Shown here: positions 1-7,439 of the stretch, piece after piece
Layout of the letters: each line of letters starts with the position of its first letter
Numbering within the stretch: position 1 is the stretch's first letter
From: an uncultured Prevotella sp.
Lineage (GTDB): Bacteria > Bacteroidota > Bacteroidia > Bacteroidales > Bacteroidaceae
Direction of reading: 5' to 3'
Length of the DNA: 64,000 bases
Assembly (NCBI GenBank): GCA_905233985.1
Contig: CAJOFA010000004.1
Coordinates: 39,343-103,342, forward strand
Notes under the pieces: model-generated
What the model was told of the DNA's origin: nothing
The model's database searches: none
What the model saw: the letters and a program-made list of their open reading frames with translations, nothing else
Translations under genes and position numbers: made by a program

Positions 1-723
1 TTCAATCTGATTATCCTCGATGAGAGCGGTTCCATGCAAATGATAAGAGAACAAGCAGTGAGCGGACTTAATGAGACGTTCCAGACTATTCGTCTTGCTC
101 AGGAAAACCATCCGAAACAACAGCATTACATTTCTTTCGTGACTTTTAACAGCGACAGAATCAAAAAAGTCATGGACAGACTGGCGGTTGATACGAACAA
201 GGAGCTGAAATGGAATGATTTTTGGCCAAACTCGTGTACGCCACTCTTTGATGCAATGGGGCAGTCGCTTAGTGAACTGAAAACACATGTAAGAGAAAAC
301 GACGTGGTGCTCGTTACGATTATTACGGATGGCATGGAGAACAGCTCAAAGGAGTATAGCGGCAACAACATCAAAGACATGGTGAACGACTTGAAGAAAA
401 AGGGTTGGGTGTTTGCCTATATCGGAACGAACCAGGATGTGGATGCTATCGCAGACAACTTGGGAATTCGTAGCAGGATGCACTATAATTATTCACCTGA
501 AGGCACCGCTTCTATGTTCAGAACAGCACGAAACAGAAATACGGTATTCTATGACAGGATTGCCACCCATGGAAAAGAATTCTTAAAGGATGAGAATTTC
601 GATTTCTTTGACTCTGACAATAACAACGAGAAAGAAGAAGAAAAAAGAAATGATACAGAAGACTCGCAGAAAGAAACCTCTAATAGTTTATGGGCGAGGC
701 TGAAGAACCATATAAAGAAATAG
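1..723 (+). CDS. von Willebrand factor A domain protein, 5'-truncated by window edge
   Basis: The reading frame is open from base 1, so the true start lies to the left of the window. The visible part opens with a MIDAS metal-binding motif, DESGS, at bases 19-33, followed by an alpha/beta vWA fold. A later TDGME segment near base 327 supplies another expected acidic MIDAS loop. After the vWA domain (about 190 residues) comes a charged, Asp/Glu/Lys-rich tail, which suggests a flexible linker. vWA domains bind protein partners through a divalent metal, and the partner here cannot be told. The next gene starts 5 bases after the stop, so the two are probably co-transcribed. There is no signal peptide in the visible part, and cytoplasmic location is inferred only. 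Confidence 0.85.
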   Translation, partial: FNLIILDESGSMQMIREQAVSGLNETFQTIRLAQENHPKQQHYISFVTFNSDRIKKVMDRLAVDTNKELKWNDFWPNSCTPLFDAMGQSLSELKTHVRENDVVLVTIITDGMENSSKEYSGNNIKDMVNDLKKKGWVFAYIGTNQDVDAIADNLGIRSRMHYNYSPEGTASMFRTARNRNTVFYDRIATHGKEFLKDENFDFFDSDNNNEKEEEKRNDTEDSQKETSNSLWARLKNHIKK

Positions 724-728
724 AAGAT

Positions 729-1211
729 ATGAAAGACCTGAAAGATATGACGGATTATGAGTACATCATGATGCGGTGTCGGGAGTATCACCTGACTGGA
801 TGGGATGAAGAAGAGCTGAACCTCTGTCTGTCGCTGCTGCCTAACCTGAGTCGCGAGGAACTGGTGCAGGTATATCGGAACAAGCGACTGACCGAACGGC
901 ATCCTTTGAAGAAACAAGCCTTCAAGGTGTTATTTGCTGACCGGATTGGCAAGCGCGAGGAGCGTATCAAGAACATGCCTACTGACGAACTGGTTGAGGA
1001 GTTCAAGGACAAGAAGAGCGGCAATGTGGCTCTCGTCCGCAAGGAGATGCGTGAACGCTACAAGGCTGACAAGAACGGTGACCGCCTGAAGATTACCCAA
1101 GCCTTTAACGTCTCTACCAAAGGTGACCAGCAATGGGTGTTGTCACAGAAACGCAAAGAGCGGTACCGGAACAATAATAACTCCTGGCCCCAAAAGACCT
1201 GGAAGAAATAG
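729..1211 (+). CDS. hypothetical charged protein downstream of vWA gene
   Basis: This is a 160-residue protein that I do not recognise. It is strongly charged and helical-looking. Its Lys/Arg-rich C-terminal third (RKERYRNNNN near the end) suggests nucleic acid or acidic-partner contact, but no motif supports that. A longer frame opens at 690 inside the vWA gene. I prefer the ATG at 729, directly after the vWA stop, because it removes the overlap; a second ATG in frame lies at 747. Position and spacing suggest an operon with the vWA protein. The stop is followed by a 210-bp gap that holds a periodic palindrome array. Confidence 0.6.
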   Translation: MKDLKDMTDYEYIMMRCREYHLTGWDEEELNLCLSLLPNLSREELVQVYRNKRLTERHPLKKQAFKVLFADRIGKREERIKNMPTDELVEEFKDKKSGNVALVRKEMRERYKADKNGDRLKITQAFNVSTKGDQQWVLSQKRKERYRNNNNSWPQKTWKK

Positions 1212-1275
1212 AAAATCCTGCTTTTCCTGCATCTCTTGCACCTGGAATAGGTTTTAACAAGTTTTAACCATAATA

Positions 1276-1400
1276 CCAAATAATGGTACCAGTATTTGAA
1301 ACTCGGAATTTCAATAGGAGAAACTCCGAGTTTCAGTTGGTTGTATCACGCGTTTAAGTAGGTGAAATTCGGAGTACAAGCAACAGAAACAACTCTCAGT
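1276..1400. repeat. array of 15-nt dyads with a 22-bp period
   Basis: Units start at 1298, 1320, 1342, 1364 and 1386, exactly 22 bp apart, each a 15-nt dyad plus a 7-nt spacer. The clearest copy is GAAACTCCGAGTTTC at 1320-1334 (7-bp arms around one base). Copy 1 has one arm mismatch, copies 4 and 5 are degraded but keep the GAAA start, and copy 3 is the most degraded. Spacers 2 and 3 are alike (AGTTGGT, AGTAGGT). A weaker unit lies at 1276. Copies 1 and 2 together also form a 10-bp perfect hairpin (1298-1307 with 1325-1334). The array fills the gap between two convergent genes. Its function is unknown. Confidence 0.7.
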
Positions 1401-1421
1401 AATATAGAGATTACCACCACA

Positions 1422-1874
1422 TCATAAATGGTCAAAGTCGTAGGCTGTCACATAATGGTCAAAGACAAGACCTTGCGAATAGCCATACTGTTGGAAAAGA
1501 CCGACAATCCACTCCTGCTGTTCGGGTGTCAGCAGCCGTTTGCCACGATGGTAGCGATAATAGGATGTATGACCACCCAGATAGTTCTTCATCGCTAGGC
1601 GCAGTGCCTGCTCATGCTTACTCTTTACTTCTGAAAAAAGGGTCTCGAATCCCCATGCCATCTGCTTCGGTCGGCCAGCTGTGAACAACCGGCATCCCTC
1701 CTCCCCTATCTTCATGGTGGGATAGACGGCAGGACCGAAGTCACGGTTCTCCGGCAGATGCTTCGCTGCCAGCTGACGTAAGCACTCATCCTTCTTCGGA
1801 CACTCACTCAGGAAACACAACTGCCAACTCAGCGGCACGTTCCTGAAATCCAATTCAATATGTTTCTCTTTCAT
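1422..1874 (-). CDS. DUF6078-like hypothetical protein
   Basis: This 150-residue protein resembles, from memory, the Bacteroidales DUF6078 family, whose function is not known. Three Cys residues (CFLSEC, CPKKDEC spacing in residues 20-31) could bind metal. The middle carries Lys/Arg residues, and the C-terminus has an aromatic-rich segment with YYRYHRGKR. It starts 17 bases after the HigA stop on the same strand and so is probably the third gene of the toxin-antitoxin operon. No signal peptide or membrane segment is visible. The family name is a recollection that a profile search should confirm. Confidence 0.65.
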   Translation of the reverse strand: MKEKHIELDFRNVPLSWQLCFLSECPKKDECLRQLAAKHLPENRDFGPAVYPTMKIGEEGCRLFTAGRPKQMAWGFETLFSEVKSKHEQALRLAMKNYLGGHTSYYRYHRGKRLLTPEQQEWIVGLFQQYGYSQGLVFDHYVTAYDFDHL

Positions 1875-1891
1875 TATAAGGACAAAACATG

Positions 1892-2257
1892 TCAGACCCC
1901 AAGAACAATAGCAGGGTCAATATTCAGTTTTCTGCTAATTTCCCTTCCTGTCTTCAGTGATGGCTCACCCTTACCAGTGATAATCTCACTGATACGTGCC
2001 GTACTAATTCCCAACATTTCAGCAAGCTTTGTCTGAGTGAGTCCCATCTCAAACATACGGAGTTTGATGGTCTCCACCAGTGTAGGAGCAGCTACAGGGT
2101 AATGTTCCTCCTCATAGTCTGCTACAAGGTCAGAAATCAAATCCAGCTCCAGCATATTCTTGTCATCAGCAGGAGTATCATTGCCGACAACCTTCAGGAG
2201 CTCATTGATGCGGTCGCAAGCTGCCTTGTACTGCTTTTCTGTCTTAATATGTGTCAT
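1892..2257 (-). CDS. higA: HigA-type antitoxin, XRE helix-turn-helix
   Basis: This 121-residue protein has an acidic N-terminal half and a C-terminal XRE/Cro-type helix-turn-helix (about residues 62-115). The recognition region reads LTQTKLAEMLGISTARISEI, the classical two-helix pattern. HigA antitoxins bind and neutralise HigB mRNA interferases and repress their own operon. The gene follows higB by two bases, giving the toxin-first order typical of HigBA and unlike most type II systems. The -7 element upstream of higB (2573-2580) is the likely site of autoregulation. DUF6078 follows in the same operon. Confidence 0.88.
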   Translation of the reverse strand: MTHIKTEKQYKAACDRINELLKVVGNDTPADDKNMLELDLISDLVADYEEEHYPVAAPTLVETIKLRMFEMGLTQTKLAEMLGISTARISEIITGKGEPSLKTGREISRKLNIDPAIVLGV

Positions 2258-2259
2258 GA

Positions 2260-2556
2260 CTATATATTTTTTATATCCTTAATTTTCTCATATTCTTCAT
2301 GCGTACCGATGAAACGCATATAAACTTTCTGGTTGATAAACAATACAATAGCTACTATCCGATAGTTATTGCCCTTGATATCGAACACATAACGGTCATT
2401 GCCTACATAGTCCACCGTATTAAACGTTTGCTTGATGTCGGCAAAGTTCGTCCAGTTGGCCTTAGTTGTTCTTTTATACCAATCGCGGAGAGCCACGTCT
2501 GCATCAGCATGTTTGGCAATGAATTCCCGTATCATGGAAAATGATATTACTCTCAT
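2260..2556 (-). CDS. higB: HigB-type mRNA interferase toxin
   Basis: This 98-residue RelE/HigB-fold toxin cleaves mRNA on the ribosome. Features fitting HigB are the N-terminal amphipathic helix, the WYKRTTKANW segment after residue 25, the central VDYVG..YVFDIKGNNYR strand pair and the C-terminal YMRFIGTHEEYEKI segment, which holds the conserved aromatic/His residues. The frame is open ten codons further upstream, but that extension overlaps a -7 promoter element (2573-2580), so the ATG at 2556 is chosen. It is followed two bases later by the antitoxin gene. This is a complete module with no sign of decay. Confidence 0.88.
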   Translation of the reverse strand: MRVISFSMIREFIAKHADADVALRDWYKRTTKANWTNFADIKQTFNTVDYVGNDRYVFDIKGNNYRIVAIVLFINQKVYMRFIGTHEEYEKIKDIKNI

Positions 2557-2572
2557 CTCTTTAATTTTGGGG

Positions 2573-2604
2573 CAAAGGTAATACAAAATTTCGGTTAAAC
2601 CAAA
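2573..2604 (-). promoter_or_regulatory. promoter of higBA operon
   Basis: On the minus strand TTTG (2601-2604) and TACCTTTG (2573-2580) are separated by 20 bp, matching the Bacteroidetes -33/-7 form. The -7 element ends 16 bases before the chosen higB ATG. This sets the start codon, because the longer frame would be translated across the promoter. Confidence 0.75.
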
Positions 2605-2681
2605 TATTTTTCGGAAAATCTTAATCCCATATTACGCAAATATAGACAAAGAATAAAGTAAGAATTGAGTCATTATCAAAC

Positions 2682-2709
2682 AAAAAGGGAAGCCAGGGCT
2701 TCCCTTTTT
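2682..2709. terminator. bidirectional intrinsic terminator between two divergent promoters
   Basis: A perfect 12-bp stem (2682-2693 with 2698-2709) closes a 4-base loop and is flanked by A and T runs, so it can work in both directions. It lies between the leftward higB promoter and the rightward ftsZ promoter, where no adjacent gene needs it. It may be left over from an earlier gene arrangement. Confidence 0.75.
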
Positions 2710-2740
2710 TATTTCCGCAAGGCTTGCGAGCAAGAAAAGT

Positions 2741-2772
2741 TTTGGCGTTATAAGGATTATTGTGTACCTTTG
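2741..2772 (+). promoter_or_regulatory. promoter of the ftsZ-family gene
   Basis: TTTG at 2741-2744, a 20-bp spacer and TACCTTTG at 2765-2772 give a full Bacteroidetes promoter, 26 bases before the ATG at 2799. The gene therefore has its own promoter rather than depending on a dcw operon. Confidence 0.8.
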
Positions 2773-2798
2773 CGCTGTGTTAAACGATTAATAAGATT

Positions 2799-4133
2799 AT
2801 GAGCGTGAAAGATGAGAAAAGGACTGCGCCGTTGCTGGAATTCGGCCCTATCAAGGACACGATGAGCGGCATCATCAAGGTGATTGGCGTGGGCGGCGGC
2901 GGTTGCAATGCCGTGCGTAACATGTATAAGGAGGGTGTGCAGGGCGTGACGTATGCGGTCTGCAATACGGACAGCCAGTCGCTGGTGGGCTCTCCCATTC
3001 CACAAAAGGTGTTGTTAGGCGAATCGGGATTAGGTGCCGGAGCAAACCCCGAACTAGGACGCAGCGAGGCGGAGAGTAAACGTGACAGCATCGAGAAACT
3101 ATTGAACGACGGTACGAAGATGGTGTTTGTGACGGCTGGCATGGGCGGCGGCACTGGCACCGGAGCGGCTCCCGTTATTGCGGGAATAGCCAAGGATATG
3201 GGTATTCTGACGGTGGGCGTGGTGACCATTCCGTTCTACTTCGAGAAGAAACGTAAAATCATCAAGGCCCTGAAGGGTGTGGAGGAGTTACGTAAGAACG
3301 TGGACGCGCTGCTGATTGTGAACAACGAACGGCTTTGTGATGTCTATGCTGACTCGGACATCACCATCAAGGAGGCGTTCGAACGAGCCGACAACATCCT
3401 GACTGACGCGGTGAAAGGTATCTCCGAGCTTATCACCGTACACAGCGACGGGAGCATCAATCTTGACTTCCGCGACGTGGAAACGACGATGCGCAACGGC
3501 GGTGGAGCTATCATGGCGATGGGAAGGGCAACCGGTGAGGGACGTGTGGAGAAAGCCATCATCGATGCGTTGGACTCCCCCCTACTCTATGGCAACGACA
3601 TCGGCAAGGCGAAGCGTATCCTTTTTAATATTTACTCGAGCGACAAGGCTCCTATCTTCGTGCGGGAGATGCAGGAGATTGACGACTTCTTCGACCAGCT
3701 GGACCCGAACATCGACGTCATCTGGGGTACTTCGACGGACAACACGCTGGAGGATGATGCGAAGGTAACGATTCTCGCCACAGGACTGGAGGACGAGCTG
3801 AGGAGCGAGCGAGACGATGAGCTGCGGACGGGTAATGCTGACGACTACTTCGAGGAGTTGATTCCGAAGCTCTACAAGCCCCAGCGCAAGAAGCCCACGA
3901 AGCCTCAACCGCACGTAGAGCAGACGCCATCAGAGATAACGGAGCCGAAGGTGGAACCGACTTTCATCGTTGAGGAGGCTCCCAACCCCCAACCTGCTAC
4001 GAATAGGATTCCTCCCATTCCGACGACTGTGAAAACGGAAGAAAATGAAGAGACGAAGGATGACCCTACGGCCTTGGACAAGCTGAGGTCATGGCTGAGG
4101 CGCAAGACGGAGGATGTTTTACGGGAAGAATAA
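2799..4133 (+). CDS. ftsZ: FtsZ-family tubulin-like GTPase, outside a dcw cluster
   Basis: This 444-residue FtsZ-family GTPase would polymerise at the inner face of the membrane. The nucleotide signature GGGTGTG lies at residues 116-122 and the catalytic T7 loop NLDFRD at 221-226, so GTP binding and hydrolysis look intact. The globular part ends near residue 330. It is followed by an Asp/Glu-, Pro- and Lys-rich linker and a basic, amphipathic end ([13 protein letters not shown]) that differs from the FtsA-binding tail I expect for Bacteroidetes FtsZ. No ftsQ, ftsA or mur gene is nearby. A dedicated promoter precedes it and a second gene follows one base after the stop. It could be the main FtsZ that has moved, or a second paralogue; I lean to paralogue. 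Confidence 0.9.
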   Translation: MSVKDEKRTAPLLEFGPIKDTMSGIIKVIGVGGGGCNAVRNMYKEGVQGVTYAVCNTDSQSLVGSPIPQKVLLGESGLGAGANPELGRSEAESKRDSIEKLLNDGTKMVFVTAGMGGGTGTGAAPVIAGIAKDMGILTVGVVTIPFYFEKKRKIIKALKGVEELRKNVDALLIVNNERLCDVYADSDITIKEAFERADNILTDAVKGISELITVHSDGSINLDFRDVETTMRNGGGAIMAMGRATGEGRVEKAIIDALDSPLLYGNDIGKAKRILFNIYSSDKAPIFVREMQEIDDFFDQLDPNIDVIWGTSTDNTLEDDAKVTILATGLEDELRSERDDELRTGNADDYFEELIPKLYKPQRKKPTKPQPHVEQTPSEITEPKVEPTFIVEEAPNPQPATNRIPPIPTTVKTEENEETKDDPTALDKLRSWLRRKTEDVLREE

Positions 4134-4134
4134 C

Positions 4135-4722
4135 ATGGCTGACGAGATACTGACACCGGATAAGATTGCCACTGAACTGAAACAGCTCGTGGAACAGCTA
4201 CAGGCTACCGACCGCATGGACCTGTTGCTGAATGCCATCGGTGCGCCGCTGCTGGAGGAGCTGCGCATCGAAGCGGCACGTGCCCATCTGAGCCGACTGC
4301 ACATCACGCCAGACTTCCGTTTCATTCTGACTGACTACGGTGAGCGGGAGATTGAGCTACAGCCCGTTCATAAAGCCGTCTATCTGCTCTTCCTGGCTCA
4401 TCCCGAGGGTATTGAGTTCAAACGTCTGAGTGACTACCGCACGGAACTGATGCGCTACTACATGGCGACGGCACGGTGGATGGACCGCCAGAAGATTGAA
4501 GAGAGCGTGAACCACTTGACCAACCCGCTTGACAATGCCATCAACGAGAAGTGTTCACGCATCAAAAAGGCATTTACGGACATCATGGACGACTATCGTG
4601 CCAGCTACTATATCATCAGCAGTCATACCAAGAAACATATCAACGGCTCGACCCGCATCTGGTACGAGCGGCTAAAGGTCATCACCCTCCCCCGCGAGCT
4701 GGTGGTTTACGATGAGCCGTAA
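4135..4722 (+). CDS. unknown protein coupled to the ftsZ-family gene
   Basis: This 195-residue protein is not one I recognise. It looks soluble and mainly helical, with a leucine-rich N-terminus (residues 8-45) that may form a coiled coil. A central segment, HKAVYLLFLAHPEGIEFKRL, resembles the helix-turn-strand start of winged-helix regulators. The C-terminus is rich in Tyr, Ser and basic residues. The ATG at 4135 follows the ftsZ stop by one base; a start at 4114 inside ftsZ is also possible. The tight spacing implies translational coupling and a role linked to the FtsZ-like filament, which is an inference from position only. Confidence 0.7.
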   Translation: MADEILTPDKIATELKQLVEQLQATDRMDLLLNAIGAPLLEELRIEAARAHLSRLHITPDFRFILTDYGEREIELQPVHKAVYLLFLAHPEGIEFKRLSDYRTELMRYYMATARWMDRQKIEESVNHLTNPLDNAINEKCSRIKKAFTDIMDDYRASYYIISSHTKKHINGSTRIWYERLKVITLPRELVVYDEP

Positions 4723-4791
4723 CCAACATATCTCTTTACAGTAGTTACTCTGGATAGTTGCCTTCGATATGTCAAAAAACCATCAAATAAA

Positions 4792-4823
4792 TTTGAATAT
4801 TTCAAAAGTTATGCGTACATTTG
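4792..4823 (+). promoter_or_regulatory. promoter before a truncated HTH gene
   Basis: TTTG at 4792-4795, a 20-bp spacer and TACATTTG at 4816-4823 match the Bacteroidetes consensus. It now drives only a 22-codon remnant starting at 4854. Confidence 0.6.
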
Positions 4824-4853
4824 CAGCGTAATATTAGATTTTCCTATAGTTAT

Positions 4854-4922
4854 ATGGATTTGTATGCACAAACAAATGACGCTATTATGCGGCAGATTGG
4901 CATAAAGTGTTTTTTTACCTAA
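4854..4922 (+). pseudogene. remnant of a small HTH regulator
   Basis: An ATG behind a good promoter opens a frame of only 22 codons (MDLYAQTNDAIMRQIG and a short tail). The opening resembles the start of XRE-type regulators (often HipB-like) in Bacteroidales as I remember them, where a full helix-turn-helix would follow. Here a stop comes at once, so I read it as the stump of a deleted gene. The assignment is tentative. Confidence 0.4.
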
Positions 4923-4934
4923 CTTGAACTAATT

Positions 4935-5024
4935 ATGGAAAGAATGACAGAAATAGAGATTATTGCCTATAGCACCAAAGAGACAGCGCTCTGTTTGCGA
5001 CATCCCCGTCTTCAAGCAAATTAA
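4935..5024 (+). pseudogene. short open frame, possibly a gene remnant
   Basis: A 29-codon frame starts at ATG 4935 (MERMTEIEII...). It has no recognisable homology and no promoter of its own. It lies between two remnants, so I list it as probable debris. The rest of the 387-bp gap between 4722 and 5110 holds only the two promoters and the HTH stump. Confidence 0.25.
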
Positions 5025-5064
5025 GAGCAAATATAGGTGGTAATATGCGTTTTTCGCGTAAAAA

Positions 5065-5096
5065 TTTGTTAGTCTCATAGAAATAATCTATCTTTG
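5065..5096 (+). promoter_or_regulatory. promoter of the broken kinase-like gene
   Basis: TTTG at 5065-5068, a 20-bp spacer and TATCTTTG at 5089-5096 form a complete Bacteroidetes promoter, 20 bases before the ATG at 5117. Confidence 0.65.
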
Positions 5097-5116
5097 CAGA
5101 AAAATAAGAATGAAAG

Positions 5117-5493
5117 ATGACATACTTGAACCAGTTTCACAAAGAGGCGATGGAGCGTACGATAAAGAAAATCGTAGAATTCAAAAAGTCTCCGATGAAC
5201 TCCAAAGACTTTGCCGACTACATGAGGAGGAATCTCGAGTGGGCAAAAGCTATGGAGGCCGCTTCGAAATAGAGCAGCGTGTTGCAGAGCAATACGCCAA
5301 ATCTAATGGGATATGGATTCCTATGGACAATGTGTTTGACCTTGGAATCCCTGGTCCAAGCGGTAATGAAAACGACACCTATGTCGCTAAAGACACTATT
5401 TACAAGGTAAATAATCTGTTGAATAGTGGTGGTATATGCAAACTGTTGGACAAGATACTGCTTCATAATCTGATATTCCCTAATACAGCCTAG
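5117..5493 (+). pseudogene. truncated, frameshifted polyvalent-protein kinase-like gene
   Basis: Two overlapping frames look like one gene broken by a frameshift. The first, from ATG 5117 to the stop at 5272, encodes 51 residues ending LEWAKAMEAASK. The second continues from about 5255 with IEQRVAEQYAKSNGIWI and PSGNENDTYVAKDTIYKVNN, the glycine-loop-like start of the kinase domain found in Bacteroidales polyvalent proteins and mobile elements (family named from memory). The second frame then stops at 5493, well before a kinase core could be completed. A promoter at 5065-5096 still precedes it. Joining the two frames near 5250-5270 would give a continuous N-terminus, which supports a frameshift followed by a 3' deletion. 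Confidence 0.6.
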
Positions 5494-5565
5494 TTGATCA
5501 CGGGACGGTTCTCTGATCTATTTTAAGAAGTAACAGAACAAGAAACGAAAACGATATAACAAAAT

Positions 5566-5856
5566 ATGGCAAAACGTAGAGAAATAAGAAACAGTACGGC
5601 TGAGTTCCTAATCTTTCAGATAGAAGGGAAGGAACAGGGCGTGGAGGTGTATTATAAGGATAAAACGGTGTGGTGTACCCAGAAGGCGATGGGTATGTTG
5701 TTCGACTGTGACAGGAGTGTTGTAACAAAGCATTTGGGAAACATCTTTGAATCAGGAGAACTAGAGGAGAATCAAGTATGTGCAAAAATTGCACATACTG
5801 CAGGAGACGGCAAGAGCTACAGCACAAAGTTCTATAAATTACAAGAAAAGCGGTGA
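5566..5856 (+). pseudogene. truncated RhuM-family gene
   Basis: The 96 codons match the N-terminal domain of the RhuM/virulence-protein family (IRNSTAEFLIFQIEGKE, then WCTQKAMGMLFDCDRSV and the AGDGKSYSTKFYKL region). Full family members run to roughly 300 residues. Here the frame ends in KLQEKR where the family continues with an NLDxIISVGYRVNS-like segment, so this is a stump. RhuM proteins are KilA-N/antirepressor-like and occur in phage and defence islands. A 25-nt perfect inverted repeat lies inside the coding part at 5775-5799. Confidence 0.7.
5775..5799. repeat. 25-nt perfect inverted repeat inside the RhuM remnant
   Basis: Arms of 11 nt (5775-5785, reading AGTATGTGCAA, and 5789-5799) flank three bases and are exact reverse complements. 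In frame the repeat encodes VCAKIAHT and neighbouring bases. It resembles the 25-nt inverted repeats in the ORF6N gene at 55882 and 56137 in length and in its CAA/TTG core. Confidence 0.8.
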
Positions 5857-6031
5857 CGTCTGTGAGGTGTATTCTCCCTGTAGAGCAAAAGACTATTCTG
5901 TGAGTGACGCTGTGAAAATCAAGAAGACCACTTTCGAGGTTGTCAACAAAGCTGAGGGTAAACTCTACAGGAAAGCAACGGTCAAAGAGGTAAAGAAAAT
6001 TATTAAGCAGTTGGTTAATCAGTATCTTTAA
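5857..6031 (+). pseudogene. remnant open frame ending before a terminator
   Basis: This stretch continues open in a different frame from the RhuM stump and encodes a Lys-rich segment (VKIKKTTFEVV, then KATVKEVKKIIKQLVNQYL) that ends at TAA 6029-6031, followed by a good terminator. It looks like the genuine C-terminus of some small protein whose start is lost. I cannot name the family. Confidence 0.4.
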
Positions 6032-6047
6032 CCACATAATCAACAAA

Positions 6048-6081
6048 AAAACGACCGCACCTTATTGGGAGCGGTCGTTTT
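6048..6081 (+). terminator. intrinsic terminator after the remnant cluster
   Basis: An 8-bp GC-rich stem, ACGACCGC at 6051-6058 with GCGGTCGT at 6071-6078, has a 12-base loop, is preceded by A residues and followed by TTTATTTT. It separates the gene graveyard from the promoter at 6165. Confidence 0.85.
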
Positions 6082-6164
6082 ATTTTGCAAACAGTCAATG
6101 GTTATTATTATGTTTTTTGAAGAGGTCTTATAAAGATTAGTTTCTTAAAAAAAACTTTGTAATA

Positions 6165-6196
6165 TTTGTCTCTTTGCTTATTTTTTTGTACTTTCG
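6165..6196 (+). promoter_or_regulatory. promoter of the DUF4105 gene
   Basis: TTTG at 6165-6168, a 20-bp spacer and TACTTTCG at 6189-6196. The first plausible start codon, GTG 6201, lies only 5 bases after the -7 element, so the message may be nearly leaderless. Confidence 0.65.
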
Positions 6197-6200
6197 CGGC

Positions 6201-7433
6201 GTGAAACGAAAGAACAGTTGGTTAAGGATGCTGGCGTGCTGCCTGCTGGGGGTTGTTGCGGTCTCGCTAAATGCTGCCCCTGCCGACAGCGTGCGGCATG
6301 CTGCTGCGGACAGCGTGCAAGGAACTACCCGTGATACGACACTGGCAGCGATGGACTCCGTGGAGTTCTGTCTGCTGACGTGTCAGCCGCACGATGAGAT
6401 ATACAGTCTCTACGGACACACGGCGCTGCGCTATCATGACCTGCGGTCGAAGCAGGACTGGGCGTTCAACTACGGCGTGTTCAACTTCAAGGCGCCTTAC
6501 TTCGTGCTGCGCTTCGTGTTCGGACTGACGGACTATGAGCTGCAGGCCGTGCCCATGAGCTACTTCGTGGAGGAATACCGGCGCTTCGGCAGCGAGGTGA
6601 AGGAGCAGGTGCTCAACCTGACGCCCGAGGAGAAGGCGGCCCTCTACTATGCCCTGGCAGAGAACGTCCAGCCGCAGAACAAAATCTATCGCTACAACTA
6701 CTTCTACGACAACTGCACGACACGGGCACGTAACATTGTGGAGCGTTGCATCAAGGGGGCCCTCCAGTATCCTCCCTCGGAGAGGGATGGTGAGGTCACT
6801 TACCGCGAGATGGTGCATGCGTGTACGGCACAGCATCCCTGGGCGACCTTCGGCAACGACCTGTTGCTGGGTGTGAAGTCGGACCTGCCGACTGACATGC
6901 GCCAGCAGGAGTTCCTACCGGCGAACCTGATGCAAGACTTTGCACAGGCCTACATCCTGAACCCCGACGGTAGCCGCCGCCCGCTGGTCAAGGAGACTCG
7001 CACCGTGGTGCCGGCAGGACAGCAGACCATCAAAAGCGGCTTCCCGCTGTCGCCCACCTGGTGCGCCGTCATCCTGCTCGTCGTGTCATTGGTAATTATT
7101 GTCATTGAGTTCAAGCGGAAGACCATCTTCGTGTGGTGGGACGCGCTGCTGATGGCGGCTCAGGGCATAGTGGGCATCATACTCGTGGTGATGATCTTCT
7201 CGCAGCATCCCACCACCAGCCTCAACCTGCAGCTGCTGCTGTTCAACCCCATCCCCCTGCTATATATATATAAAGTATGGAAAAAGCGGAAGACGCACTA
7301 CTGGAGCATCCTGGTCGCTATGGCCGGACTGTTCTATCTGGGCGCCGTCTGGCAGGACTATGCCAAGGGTATGGAAATTGTGGCACTATGTTTGCTGTTA
7401 AGATTCTGGCCGCACTATAAGTTTGATATTTGA
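6201..7433 (+). CDS. DUF4105 domain membrane protein
   Basis: This roughly 410-residue protein has a signal peptide (KRKNSWLR then a hydrophobic run ending near SLNA), a DUF4105 domain over about residues 40-280 and several C-terminal membrane segments (around 280-305, 315-340, 345-365 and 370-405). The family's conserved YNYFYDNCTTRARN segment is present; its Cys and nearby residues are thought to be active, perhaps as a lipid or peptide hydrolase, but the function is unproven. The domain should face the periplasm. The frame is open upstream, but that would cross the promoter at 6165-6196, so GTG 6201 is taken as the start. The phosphatase-fold gene follows 6 bases after the stop. Confidence 0.85.
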   Translation: MKRKNSWLRMLACCLLGVVAVSLNAAPADSVRHAAADSVQGTTRDTTLAAMDSVEFCLLTCQPHDEIYSLYGHTALRYHDLRSKQDWAFNYGVFNFKAPYFVLRFVFGLTDYELQAVPMSYFVEEYRRFGSEVKEQVLNLTPEEKAALYYALAENVQPQNKIYRYNYFYDNCTTRARNIVERCIKGALQYPPSERDGEVTYREMVHACTAQHPWATFGNDLLLGVKSDLPTDMRQQEFLPANLMQDFAQAYILNPDGSRRPLVKETRTVVPAGQQTIKSGFPLSPTWCAVILLVVSLVIIVIEFKRKTIFVWWDALLMAAQGIVGIILVVMIFSQHPTTSLNLQLLLFNPIPLLYIYKVWKKRKTHYWSILVAMAGLFYLGAVWQDYAKGMEIVALCLLLRFWPHYKFDI

Positions 7434-7439
7434 GATTTT

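Noticed and set aside
1276..1400. CRISPR array
   Set aside because: Units are 15 nt with 7-nt spacers; no cas genes and no conserved direct repeat.
2799..4133. start of a dcw cell-division cluster
   Set aside because: Own promoter, no ftsQ, ftsA or mur gene next to it.
6174..6200. earlier ATG start for the DUF4105 protein
   Set aside because: It would lie inside the promoter (6165-6196).
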